From contig NZ_WBIS01000003.1 of the NCBI RefSeq assembly GCF_009749465.1, positions 1 through 64,000 of the forward strand: a stretch of DNA of 64,000 nucleotides. Direction: 5' to 3'. The position numbers and the translations under genes are program-made. The notes beneath the pieces were generated by a model that was not told the DNA's origin, did no database searches, and worked only from the letters and a program-made list of their open reading frames with translations. Below are positions 7,610 through 15,285 of this stretch, piece after piece (within the stretch, counting starts at the first letter, position 1; the number at the start of each line of letters is the position of its first letter). This stretch comes from Agromyces terreus. Its GTDB lineage: Bacteria > Actinomycetota > Actinomycetes > Actinomycetales > Microbacteriaceae.

Positions 7610-8604
7610 GCGTCGCCCCGCCCGACCTGCCGGTCGGCAAGAACCGCGGCAGTCTCGACGCGACCGTCGACGCCCAGGCCTCGGGCTACGTCGAGCCGAA
7701 GACGATGCGGGTGAAGAAGCGCCTGACCTCGCGCACCGCCACGATCGCGTCGCTCATCATCGCGGTGCTCTGGACCATCCCGACGTTCGGGCTGTTCATC
7801 TCCTCGTTCCGCCCGGCCGAGCTGATCCGCACCACCGGCTGGTGGACCATCTTCTCCAACCCCGGCCTCACCCTCGAGAACTACCAAGACGTGCTGCTCT
7901 CGACGTCGTCTTCGTCGCCGCAGCTCGGGTCGTACATCGTGAACTCGATCGCGATCGCGCTCGTGGCCACGATCATCCCGCTCGTCTTCGCGTCGATGGC
8001 GGCCTACGCCTTCGCGTGGATGCGGTTCCGCGGGGTCGGCGTGCTCTTCGTGATCGTCTTCGCGCTCCAGATCCTGCCGCTCCAGATGGCGCTCGTGCCG
8101 CTGCTGCAGATCTTCTCGACCGTGCTGCGGCCGATGCAGGCGTGGCTGCACGACGTGGTGCCGATCATCCCCGAGCAGAACTACCTGCCGCTCTGGATCG
8201 CGCACACGATCTTCGGGCTCCCGCTCGCGATCTTCCTGCTGCACAACTTCATCTCCGAGATCCCGGCCGACGTCATCGAGGCCGCCAGGGTCGACGGCGC
8301 GACGCACGGGCAGATCTTCCTCCGCATCGTGCTGCCGCTCTCGGTGCCGGCGATCGCGTCGTTCGCCATCTTCCAGTTCATCTGGGTGTGGAACGACCTG
8401 CTCGTCGCCCTGATCTTCTCCGGCGGAACGCAAGACGTCGCGCCGCTGACCCAGCGATTGGCCGAACTCACCGGAACGCGCGGGCAGGACTGGCAGCTGC
8501 TCACGGCGGCGGCCTTCATCTCGATCATCATTCCCCTCATCGTCTTCTTCAGCCTCCAGCGCTACTTCGTGCGCGGGCTTCTCGCGGGATCGACCAAGGG
8601 GTAG
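7606..8604 (+). CDS. aglG: Alpha-glucoside ABC transporter permease, AglG-like
   Basis: This 332-aa permease of the MalG type carries an extended N-terminal cytoplasmic arm of about 45 residues and a large insertion in the first periplasmic loop. The EAA loop (VIEAARVDGATHGQIFLRI) sits near residues 225-245, and the C-terminus ends in RGLLAGSTKG. It begins within the stop of aglF (4-bp overlap). Its last 41 bases are duplicated exactly at the window start. A GGATGCC hairpin follows within 20 nt and probably ends the operon. Confidence 0.9.
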   Translation: MSVAPPDLPVGKNRGSLDATVDAQASGYVEPKTMRVKKRLTSRTATIASLIIAVLWTIPTFGLFISSFRPAELIRTTGWWTIFSNPGLTLENYQDVLLSTSSSSPQLGSYIVNSIAIALVATIIPLVFASMAAYAFAWMRFRGVGVLFVIVFALQILPLQMALVPLLQIFSTVLRPMQAWLHDVVPIIPEQNYLPLWIAHTIFGLPLAIFLLHNFISEIPADVIEAARVDGATHGQIFLRIVLPLSVPAIASFAIFQFIWVWNDLLVALIFSGGTQDVAPLTQRLAELTGTRGQDWQLLTAAAFISIIIPLIVFFSLQRYFVRGLLAGSTKG

Positions 8605-8623
8605 GTCGGCGCGAGTGGGGGAA

Positions 8624-8657
8624 CGGATGCCGCGGGCTGGGGGGCCTGCGGCATCCG
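8624..8657. terminator. GGATGCC-type hairpin terminator after aglG
   Basis: The 10-bp stem is CGGATGCCGC (8624-8633) and GCGGCATCCG (8648-8657). It is one of a family of GGATGCC-stem hairpins found behind many operons in this window. The same hairpin is present at 61-94 as part of the duplicated edge. Confidence 0.65.
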
Positions 8658-8711
8658 CTCGTCTGCCCGCCCCACCCGGCCCCACCCCGCCCCGCCCCTG
8701 CCCTGCTGTGC

Positions 8712-8800
8712 CTCTGCCAATTCAGGTTCGCGCACGTGTCGCGGCCCGGACTCGCGCATGCCGGCCGCCGACACGCCGAGCCCGTCCTGAATTCGCAGAG
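8712..8800 (+). repeat. AATTCAGG palindromic element, copy A
   Basis: The ends are near-perfect inverted repeats: CTCTGCCAATTCAGG (8712-8726) and CCTGAATTCGCAGAG (8786-8800), 15 bp with one mismatch. Inside, GTGTCG and CGACAC form a second inverted pair. Two more copies, both in opposite orientation, lie at 9943-10024 and 21911-21992. Aligned in one orientation they share AATTCAGGTTCG, GTGTCG and CGACACGCC blocks. No open frame is inside. This is a dispersed palindromic element of unknown role, possibly REP/MITE-like or a structured RNA. Confidence 0.75.
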
Positions 8801-8925
8801 GGAAGCGGGTGGACGCGACGACCGCGGAAGAGATGCGGATGCCTCGACACGCCCTCCGCCCGCCGCCCGCCGGACGGCGCTCGACGCACACCGCTCGACG
8901 TACGCAGCTGCGAAGGCGGGCGGAG

Positions 8926-9825
8926 TCAGGCCGTGCGCCGCGTCTCGTCGAGCATGGCCCGGACGGCGGCCTCGACCAGATACCACTCGTGCATGACGGT
9001 CGAGTAGCTGAAGCGGAGTACCCGGTATCCGCGAGCGGTGAGCAGTGCGTCCCGCCGCCGGTCCTCGTCGTACTGCTCGCCGGTCAGGTGGGTGCGTCCG
9101 TCCCACTCGATGACGAGCCATCCGTCGATCACGAGATCCACCCGTCCGACGCCGGCGATCTCCACCTGATGCGCGCCGCGGATGCCTCGCCGGGCCAGCC
9201 TCACCCGGGCGACGGTCTCGAGGAAGCTGTGGCAGAGCGCCTCGCGTCGCGGGAGGTCGCGCAGCAGGTGCGGGGGAAGTCGTGCGATCCACTCCTCGAG
9301 CCGTTCGCTGCCGACGGGATCGCGCGCGAGGAACGAGTCGTAGGCGGCGACGGCGAACTCGCCGGCCACGCAGTGCGCGAGCTGAACGACGGTCTCGAAC
9401 GGGTCGGTGACGAGCCGGGACCGGTCGGCGCGCGTCGTCGGCGACATCCAGTGCAGAACGAGGTGGTCGGGGGCGTCGGCGAGGCGAAGTCGCGACGCAT
9501 TCTCGTGCACGACCACGTGGGTGCCGGCCTTCGGCGGCACGGCCCAGCCGTGGAAACCCGCGGCGGAAGCGCAGGCGAGTCGTCCGCCCACGCGGATGGC
9601 GGCCCGCAACGAAGGGTCAAGGGACGGCAGTGCGTACCACCCGCGACGGACCCGGTCGAGCTCGCCCCGGTGCACCGCCGCGCTGAGGGCGACCGGATGC
9701 ACGCCCGCGGCACGGAGCTCCGCGGTGGTGGCGGCGCCCTCCAGTGCCTCGACGGCGGCACGAGGGTCCGTCCGAACGGAGATGCGGGGATCCGGCATCC
9801 TCTCTTCGTAGCCGGTTCGCGGCAT
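8926..9825 (-). CDS. AbiEi-like plus DUF559 (Vsr-fold) nuclease-like protein
   Basis: The 299-aa product has an N-terminal winged-helix-like region (TTAELRAAGVHPVALSAAV, then RRGWYALP) of the kind annotated as AbiEi antitoxin or transcriptional-regulator-like. The C-terminal DUF559 domain is related to very-short-patch-repair endonucleases: GVGRVDLVIDGWLVIEWDGRTH followed by DEDRRRDALLTARGYRVLRFSY, carrying the acidic and basic residues of the PD-(D/E)XK-like fold. Such proteins are common but uncharacterised in actinobacteria. The start could also be the Met at 9798, ten codons in. The gene is isolated, convergent with aglG and divergent from the ABC exporter, and inverted copies A and B of the palindromic element bracket it. 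Function is unknown. Confidence 0.8.
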   Translation of the reverse strand: MPRTGYEERMPDPRISVRTDPRAAVEALEGAATTAELRAAGVHPVALSAAVHRGELDRVRRGWYALPSLDPSLRAAIRVGGRLACASAAGFHGWAVPPKAGTHVVVHENASRLRLADAPDHLVLHWMSPTTRADRSRLVTDPFETVVQLAHCVAGEFAVAAYDSFLARDPVGSERLEEWIARLPPHLLRDLPRREALCHSFLETVARVRLARRGIRGAHQVEIAGVGRVDLVIDGWLVIEWDGRTHLTGEQYDEDRRRDALLTARGYRVLRFSYSTVMHEWYLVEAAVRAMLDETRRTA

Positions 9826-10185
9826 CCGCAGCCCTGCTCGAGGCTTCGAGGGGTGCCGTCGTCGGCACAGCGACCGTGTGGAGGAGGAGTCCTCCCGCCC
9901 TGCTCCAGGCCCGCGTTCCCGTGCCGGTTCCGCAGGCCCTTTCGCAATTCAGGTCGGCGCTCGGCGCGTCGCCGGGCCGGCGGGGCGCGCCCGGGCACGA
10001 CACGCGCGCGAACCTGAATTCGCAGTGGTGGCGGAGAGGCGGGGCGGGGCGGGGGTGGATGGGTGGGCGGCACGGCGCGCGCGGGCGGGGGCGACGGGCG
10101 GCGAGGCGAGGCGCGGGTGGACGGGGGCGTGGGGTGGATGGGGGCGCCGGGCGGGACGGGCGCCGGGCGGACGTAGGGTTGGCCC
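9826..10185. other. Gene-free region with palindromic repeat copy B and a leaderless-type promoter
   Basis: Between the divergent DUF559 gene and the ABC exporter lie repeat copy B (9943-10024) and then about 150 bp of G-rich simple sequence (GGGTGGATGGG-like runs). The TAGGGT hexamer at 10174-10179 ends 6 nt before the exporter ATG. No other gene is supported. Confidence 0.65.
9943..10024 (-). repeat. AATTCAGG palindromic element, copy B (inverted)
   Basis: The element is bounded by CGCAATTCAGG (9943-9953) and CCTGAATTCGCA (10013-10024). Read on the minus strand it aligns with copy A over its full length (AATTCAGGTTCGCGCGCGTGTCG versus the matching block of A). It is therefore an inverted copy on the other side of the DUF559 gene, about 1.3 kb from copy A. 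Confidence 0.75.
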
Positions 10186-12108
10186 ATGAGCATGCACGGA
10201 GGCGGCGGCGCGCCGGGCGGCCAGACCGGCAAGTTCGGCAAGCCGCGCACCCGCATCTCGGCCGCCGACGAGTCCGCCCAGCGCGCCGAGAACGCCGAGG
10301 CGCCCGAGATCCCGAACCTGCTCGGCCGCATCGCCGAGCTCTTCGCACCGCACCGCACCGCGCTGACGCTCACGGTCGTGCTCGTGCTCGTCGCCGCCGG
10401 GCTCAGCGTGATCCCGCCGCTGCTCACGCAGCGCGCGTTCGACGACGGGCTCTTCCCGGTGGACCCGTCGGAACCGGGGCAGGTCGTGGCCCCGAACCTC
10501 CCGGTGCTCGCGTGGATCGTGGGCGCGATGATCGCCGTCTACATCGTGTCGGCCCTGCTCGCCGTGTGGCAGACGTGGCTCACCGCGACGATCGGAAACA
10601 ACGTGATGGGCGCGCTCCGGGTGCGCATGTTCACGCACCTCCAGTCGATGGAGCTCAGCTTCTTCACGCGCACGAAGACCGGCGTCATCCAGTCGCGCCT
10701 GCAGAACGACGTCGGCGGCGTCGCGAGCGTGCTCACGAACACCGTGTCGAGCGTGCTCGGCAACACGGTCACGGTGATCTCGGCGTTCATCGCCATGTGG
10801 CTGCTGAACTGGCAGCTGACCGTCGTGGCGATCGTGCTCATGCCGTTCATGGTCATCGCGCAGCGGCGCGTCGGCAAGGTGCGGGCGCGCATCGCCGGGC
10901 AGACGCAGGAGTCGCTGTCCGAGATGACCGCGATCACGCAGGAGACGCTGAGCGTCTCGGGCATCCTGCTGTCGAAGTCGTTCACGCGGCAGCAGAACGA
11001 GATCGACCGCTACGCCGACGAGAACCGCACCCAGATCGGGCTGCAGGTGCGCCAGCAGATGACGGGCCAGTGGTTCTTCGCGATGGTCAACATCTTCATG
11101 TCCTCGATCCCGGCCATCGTCTACCTCGTCGCGGGCCTGCTCATCGGCGGCGGTGCTGCGGATGTCACGGCCGGGACGATCGTGGCGTTCACGACCGTGC
11201 AGGCCCGGCTGCTGTTCCCCCTGATGGCGCTCATGCGCGTCTCGCTCGACCTGCAGACCTCGAGCGCCCTGTTCGCGCGGATCTTCGAGTACCTCGACCT
11301 GCGGCCGACCATCACGGATGCGCCGGATGCCCGCGATGCGGCATCCGGCCCCGCGCTCGGCCGGGTCGAGTTCGACGGCGTGACGTTCCGGTATCCGGAT
11401 GCCACCGACGACACGGCGCCGACCCTCGACGGCGTGAGCTTCACGATCGAGCCGGGCCAGTACGCGGCGTTCGTCGGCCCGTCGGGTGCGGGCAAGACGA
11501 CCGTGTCGTACCTGGTGCCGCGCCTGTACGAGGCGACCGGGGGCACGGTGCGCTTCGCGGGCGACGACGTGCGCGAGCTGCGGCAGTCCTCGCTGGTCGA
11601 GCGCATCGGCATCGTGAGCCAGGAGACGTACCTCTTCCATGCGACGATCGCCGACAACCTGCGCTACGCGAAGCCCGAGGCGACGCAGGCCGAGCTCGAG
11701 GCGGCGGCGCGTGCGGCGAACATCCACGAGACGATCATGTCGTTCCCGGCGGGCTACGAGACGACCGTCGGCGAACGCGGGTACCGGCTGTCGGGGGGCG
11801 AGAAGCAGCGCATCGCGATCGCGCGCGTGCTGCTGAAGGATCCGCCGGTGCTCGTGCTCGACGAGGCGACGAGCGCGCTCGACACGATCTCCGAGCGCGT
11901 GGTGCAGGAGGCGCTCGACGACGCGGCGCGGGGGCGCACGACGATCGCGATCGCGCACCGGCTCTCGACGGTGGTCGCCGCCGACGTGATCTTCGTGGTC
12001 GTCGCCGGCCGCATCGTCGAGCAGGGCGTGCACGCCGAGCTCATCGCCGCGGGCGGCGTCTACGCGTCCCTGTACCGGCAGCAGGAGCAGGCGCCGGCGG
12101 TGCGCTGA
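10186..12108 (+). CDS. ABC exporter, fused membrane and ATPase domains
   Basis: This 640-aa half-transporter of the MsbA/LmrA type has a six-helix type-1 exporter membrane domain (about residues 50-345). The ATPase domain carries Walker A GPSGAGKT (431-438), signature LSGGEKQR (535-542), Walker B VLVLDE (555-560) and switch His591. It probably works as a homodimer, since no partner half-transporter is adjacent. Substrate is unknown (lipid, peptide or drug). The ATG sits exactly 6 nt after TAGGGT, so the mRNA may be leaderless. The Gly-rich N-terminal 40 residues are cytoplasmic and poorly conserved in appearance. Confidence 0.92.
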   Translation: MSMHGGGGAPGGQTGKFGKPRTRISAADESAQRAENAEAPEIPNLLGRIAELFAPHRTALTLTVVLVLVAAGLSVIPPLLTQRAFDDGLFPVDPSEPGQVVAPNLPVLAWIVGAMIAVYIVSALLAVWQTWLTATIGNNVMGALRVRMFTHLQSMELSFFTRTKTGVIQSRLQNDVGGVASVLTNTVSSVLGNTVTVISAFIAMWLLNWQLTVVAIVLMPFMVIAQRRVGKVRARIAGQTQESLSEMTAITQETLSVSGILLSKSFTRQQNEIDRYADENRTQIGLQVRQQMTGQWFFAMVNIFMSSIPAIVYLVAGLLIGGGAADVTAGTIVAFTTVQARLLFPLMALMRVSLDLQTSSALFARIFEYLDLRPTITDAPDARDAASGPALGRVEFDGVTFRYPDATDDTAPTLDGVSFTIEPGQYAAFVGPSGAGKTTVSYLVPRLYEATGGTVRFAGDDVRELRQSSLVERIGIVSQETYLFHATIADNLRYAKPEATQAELEAAARAANIHETIMSFPAGYETTVGERGYRLSGGEKQRIAIARVLLKDPPVLVLDEATSALDTISERVVQEALDDAARGRTTIAIAHRLSTVVAADVIFVVVAGRIVEQGVHAELIAAGGVYASLYRQQEQAPAVR

Positions 12109-12149
12109 CGCGGCCCGTGCGCCCCGTGCGCCCCGGCCGGGGGAGGCGA

Positions 12150-12155
12150 TAGGCT
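12150..12155 (+). promoter_or_regulatory. Candidate -10 element of the sugar symporter gene
   Basis: TAGGCT lies 50 bp before the symporter ATG and would give an mRNA leader of about 40 nt that contains the AAGGGGGG ribosome site. No clear -35 element is visible, as is common in actinobacteria. Confidence 0.4.
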
Positions 12156-12204
12156 CGCCCTACGGCCGAGGGGATGCGCCGACGGCGGCGAAAAGGGGGG
12201 CTCC

Positions 12205-13677
12205 ATGAGTGACGGGTCTGCGGAACGGGATCTGCCCAAGGGCGTGAACGCGAAGGTCATCGGGCTCGCGGCCGCGGGCGCGGTCGGCGGGTTCCTCTTC
12301 GGGTTCGACTCCTCCGTCGTGAACGGCGCGGTCGACGCGATCCAGGACGAGTTCGCGCTGTCGGCCGCGGTCACCGGGTTCGCGGTCGCGAGCGCGCTGC
12401 TGGGCTGCGCGATCGGCGCCGAGCTCGCGGGGCGCCTGGCCGACCGGTTCGGACGCATCCCGGTGATGATCATCGGCGCGGTGCTGTTCCTCATCTCCTC
12501 CCTCGGCGCCGGCTTCGCGTTCGGCGTCATCGACCTCATCGTGTGGCGCGTGCTGGGCGGCATGGGCATCGGCATCGCCTCGGTGGTGGCTCCGGCGTAC
12601 ATCGCCGAGATCTCGCCGAAGGCGATCCGAGGGCGGCTCGCGTCGCTGCAGCAGTTGGCGATCGTGTTCGGCATCTTCGCGGCGCTGCTCTCCGACGCGC
12701 TGTTCGCGGCGGCGGCGGGCGGCGCCGATCAGCCGTTCTGGTTCGGGCTCGAGGCGTGGCGTTGGATGTTCATCGCGTGCGCGGTCCCGTCGATCGCCTA
12801 CGGGGTGATCGCCCTGCTGCTGCCGGAGTCGCCCAGGTTCCTCGTCAAGGCGGGGCGCACGAAGCAGGCCGAGGACGTGCTCGAGCGCATCGGCACGGCC
12901 GACCCCGAGAAGGCGGTCTCCGACATCACGGGGTCCCTCCACAAGGACGAGGCGGCCGAGGCATCCGGAACCCTGCGCGGGCCGGTGCTCGGGCTGAAGG
13001 GCATCGTCTGGATCGGCATCCTGCTGTCGGTGTTCCAGCAGTTCGTCGGCATCAACGTGATCTTCTACTACTCCACGACGCTCTGGAAGGCGGTCGGCTT
13101 CGACGAGTCCGACTCCTTCACGATCAGCGTGCTGACCTCGGTCACGAACATCGTGGTCACGTTCATCGCGATCGCGCTGGTCGACAAGGTGGGCCGGCGG
13201 CCGCTGCTGCTCATCGGTTCGACGGGCATGGCGGTCACGCTGACGACGATGGCGGTCGCGTTCGCCAACTCGGTGACCGTCGACGGCGAGGTCAGCCTGC
13301 CGGGCGCATGGGGTCCGATCGCGCTCATCGCGGCGAACCTGTTCGTCGTCTCGTTCGGGTTCTCGTGGGGTCCGCTCGTTTGGGTGCTCCTCGGCGAGAT
13401 CTTCCCGAACAGCATCCGCGGCCGGGCCCTCGGCCTCGCGGCGTCGGCGCAGTGGGTCGCGAACTTCCTCGTCACGGTGTCCTTCCCGCCGATGTCGGAG
13501 TTCTCGCTCTTCTGGACGTACGCCATGTACGCCGGGTTCGCGGTGCTGTCGTTCCTGTTCGTGCTCACCAAGGTCCCCGAGACGAAGGGCATGGCGCTCG
13601 AGGACTCCGAGTCGGTGTTCGCCGCGGGCACGGCCCGCGATCAACGTCGTCGCGCGAACCGGGCCGCTGCGGGGTAG
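12205..13677 (+). CDS. Sugar porter family MFS transporter (sugar/H+ symporter)
   Basis: The 490-aa protein has 12 predicted membrane segments and sugar-porter signatures: GFLFGFDSSVVNGA in the first helix, RLADRFGR after helix 2, PESPRFL after helix 6, QQFVGINVIFYYS in helix 7 and VPETKG at the end. These match XylE/GalP/IolT-like proton symporters for hexoses, pentoses or inositols. The specific sugar cannot be read from sequence. The ATG follows AAGGGGGG. Its TAG stop (13675-13677) is also the first half of the -10 element for the Cys-rich leader, so the two transcripts abut. Confidence 0.92.
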   Translation: MSDGSAERDLPKGVNAKVIGLAAAGAVGGFLFGFDSSVVNGAVDAIQDEFALSAAVTGFAVASALLGCAIGAELAGRLADRFGRIPVMIIGAVLFLISSLGAGFAFGVIDLIVWRVLGGMGIGIASVVAPAYIAEISPKAIRGRLASLQQLAIVFGIFAALLSDALFAAAAGGADQPFWFGLEAWRWMFIACAVPSIAYGVIALLLPESPRFLVKAGRTKQAEDVLERIGTADPEKAVSDITGSLHKDEAAEASGTLRGPVLGLKGIVWIGILLSVFQQFVGINVIFYYSTTLWKAVGFDESDSFTISVLTSVTNIVVTFIAIALVDKVGRRPLLLIGSTGMAVTLTTMAVAFANSVTVDGEVSLPGAWGPIALIAANLFVVSFGFSWGPLVWVLLGEIFPNSIRGRALGLAASAQWVANFLVTVSFPPMSEFSLFWTYAMYAGFAVLSFLFVLTKVPETKGMALEDSESVFAAGTARDQRRRANRAAAG

Positions 13678-13686
13678 GGTGATCCC
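13675..13686 (+). promoter_or_regulatory. Promoter -10 of the cystathionine beta-synthase leader transcript
   Basis: TAGGGT at 13675-13680 is followed by exactly 6 nt and then GTG at 13687. This geometry matches leaderless actinobacterial genes, where transcription starts on the first base of the start codon. The hexamer overlaps the stop codon of the symporter gene. Confidence 0.55.
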
Positions 13687-13731
13687 GTGCTGTTCACGTG
13701 TCGCTGTTGTCGTCGCCCCTCGCGACCATGA
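13687..13731 (+). CDS. Cys-rich leader peptide (candidate cysteine attenuator)
   Basis: This 14-residue leaderless frame starts with GTG and reads VLFTCRCCRRPSRP, with three Cys codons (TGT at 13699, 13705, 13708), two of them adjacent. It ends 73 nt before the cystathionine beta-synthase ATG. Short leaderless poly-Cys frames that act as cysteine-responsive attenuators are known upstream of sulfur genes in mycobacteria. Here the following RNA can fold a nested stem (GCGCCC/GGGCGC, 13738-13773) and a hairpin that buries the ribosome site of the next gene (13789-13801). When cysteine is scarce, stalling on the Cys codons would plausibly open the downstream site. The coding claim rests on pattern and position. 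Confidence 0.65.
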   Translation: MLFTCRCCRRPSRP

Positions 13732-13737
13732 CCATTC

Positions 13738-13801
13738 GCGCCCTGCTCCCGCCGAAGCGGGTCTCGCGGGCGCCGCACGCTGACAACCAGGGGAGACCCC
13801 T
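13738..13801 (+). promoter_or_regulatory. Leader RNA hairpins sequestering the cystathionine beta-synthase ribosome site
   Basis: The outer stem GCGCCC (13738-13743) pairs with GGGCGC (13768-13773) around an inner CCCGC/GCGGG hairpin (13748-13761). A separate hairpin AGGGG-AGA-CCCCT (13789-13801) contains the only good Shine-Dalgarno, 4 nt before the ATG at 13805. The arrangement fits translational control by the upstream Cys-rich frame. Confidence 0.5.
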
Positions 13802-13804
13802 CGC

Positions 13805-15178
13805 ATGAAGTACGCAGAATCCATCGTCGACCTCGTCGGCGGCACCCCGCTCGTGAAGCTCAACCGCGTCGTCGAAGGCGTCACGGATGCCACGGTGCTG
13901 GTGAAGCTCGAATACCTGAACCCGGGCGGCTCCTCGAAGGACCGCATCGCCCGCAACATCATCGAGGCCGCCGAGCGCGACGGCCTGCTGCGCCCCGGTG
14001 GGACGATCGTCGAGCCCACGAGCGGCAACACGGGTGTGGGCCTCGCGCTCTTCGCCCAGCAGAAGGGGTACGCGTGCATCTTCGTGTGCCCCGACAAGGT
14101 GAGTGAAGACAAGCGCAACGTGCTGAAGGCGTACGGCGCCGAGGTCGTGGTGACGCCGACGTCGGTCGCGCCCGACAGTCCCGAATCGTACTACTCGGTC
14201 TCCGATCGCATCGTGCGCGAGACGCCGGGCGCGTTCAAGCCCGACCAGTACTCGAACCCCAACGGCCCGCGGTCGCACTACGAGACGACGGGCCCCGAGA
14301 TCTGGCGCGACACCGACGGGGCGGTGACGCATTTCGTGGCGGGCATCGGCACCGGGGGCACGATCACAGGCACGGGCCGGTTCCTGCGCGAGGCATCCGA
14401 CGACCGGGTGCGCATCATCGGAGCCGACCCCGAGGGGTCGGTGTACTCGGGGGGCACGGGGCGGCCGTACTTCGTCGAGGGCGTGGGCGAGGACTTCTGG
14501 CCGACGGCGTACGATCCGGCGGTACCGCACGAGATCATTGAGGTGAGCGACGCCGAGTCGTTCGCGATGACGCGTCGGCTCGCTCGCGAGGAGGGCATCC
14601 TCGTCGGCGGTTCGAGCGGCATGGCCGTGGTCGCGGCGCTGAAGGCGGCATCCGCCCCCGGGGTCACGGCCGAGGACGTGTTCGTGGTGCTGCTGCCCGA
14701 CAGCGGTCGCGGCTACCTCGGCAAGATCTTCAACGACAAGTGGATGCGCGCCTACGGCTTCTCGAATGCGCCCGCGGGTCACACGATCGCCGACGTGCTC
14801 GCGTCGAAGGCCGATCGCACGGCGCCGCTCGTGTACGTGCACCCGAGCCAGAGCGTGCGCGAGGCGATCGACGTCATGGTCACGGCCGGCGTCTCGCAGC
14901 TGCTCGTGCTCTCGGCCGAGCCGCCCGTGGTGCTCGGCGAGGTCTCGGGCGCCGTGCACGAGGACGTCCTCCTCGACCTCGTGTTCACGGGCCGGGCGAA
15001 GCTCACCGACGAGGTGGGCGGGTTCGTGGGCGAGGGCCTGCCGCTCATCGGCGTGAACGAACCGGTGTCGACGGCGCGTTCGGCGTTCGCCGAGGCATCC
15101 GCGATGCTCGTGACCGACGGCGGCAAGGCGCTCGGCGTCATCACGCGCACCGACCTGCTGACCTATCTCTCGGCCTGA
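13805..15178 (+). CDS. cbs: Cystathionine beta-synthase with CBS domains
   Basis: This PLP enzyme joins homocysteine and serine to cystathionine, the first step of reverse transsulfuration to cysteine. The 457-aa product has the fold-II PLP core, with the PLP lysine in NPGGSSKDR (Lys45), the substrate loop PTSGNTG and the phosphate-binding GTGGT loop. It is followed by a C-terminal pair of CBS modules (about residues 345-457), as in longer cystathionine beta-synthases and unlike plain cysteine synthases. The C-terminal module makes Cbs preferable to CysK, although O-acetylserine-type chemistry cannot be excluded. It forms an operon with cystathionine gamma-synthase. The Cys-codon leader upstream fits a cysteine-supply role. 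Confidence 0.88.
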   Translation: MKYAESIVDLVGGTPLVKLNRVVEGVTDATVLVKLEYLNPGGSSKDRIARNIIEAAERDGLLRPGGTIVEPTSGNTGVGLALFAQQKGYACIFVCPDKVSEDKRNVLKAYGAEVVVTPTSVAPDSPESYYSVSDRIVRETPGAFKPDQYSNPNGPRSHYETTGPEIWRDTDGAVTHFVAGIGTGGTITGTGRFLREASDDRVRIIGADPEGSVYSGGTGRPYFVEGVGEDFWPTAYDPAVPHEIIEVSDAESFAMTRRLAREEGILVGGSSGMAVVAALKAASAPGVTAEDVFVVLLPDSGRGYLGKIFNDKWMRAYGFSNAPAGHTIADVLASKADRTAPLVYVHPSQSVREAIDVMVTAGVSQLLVLSAEPPVVLGEVSGAVHEDVLLDLVFTGRAKLTDEVGGFVGEGLPLIGVNEPVSTARSAFAEASAMLVTDGGKALGVITRTDLLTYLSA

Positions 15179-15285
15179 CCGCCGCCTGCTTTTCACTTTT
15201 CAGGAGCGCTTCGGCCGGTTCGCCCGCCCCGCGCCCTGAATCAATGCTCCAGACTTCACTTCGACCAGAAACGGATGCTTCGACC

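Larger units (their letters stand above)
8605..8925. other. Gene-free region: hairpin, C-rich spacer and palindromic repeat copy A
   Basis: This gap holds, in order, the aglG terminator hairpin, a C-rich tract (about 8664-8711) with no coding potential, repeat copy A (8712-8800) and about 125 bp of ordinary sequence up to the convergent stop of the DUF559 gene. I see no further gene. Confidence 0.7.

Noticed and set aside
8926..9825. Type IV toxin-antitoxin (AbiEi/AbiEii) system
   Set aside because: Only the AbiEi-like N-terminus is present; no AbiEii nucleotidyltransferase toxin gene lies next to it.
13678..13804. SAM or other known riboswitch before cbs
   Set aside because: No conserved riboswitch core was recognised; the Cys-codon leader and simple hairpins explain the region better.
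15190..15250. Fourth AATTCAGG element between cbs and metB
   Set aside because: TTCAGG and CCTGAAT occur about 45 bp apart, but the inner GTGTCG/CGACAC pair and the AATT ends are missing.
14740..15285. N-terminal extension of cystathionine gamma-synthase into cbs
   Set aside because: The extra 182 codons are an out-of-frame read of the cbs gene; family length fits the start at 15286.
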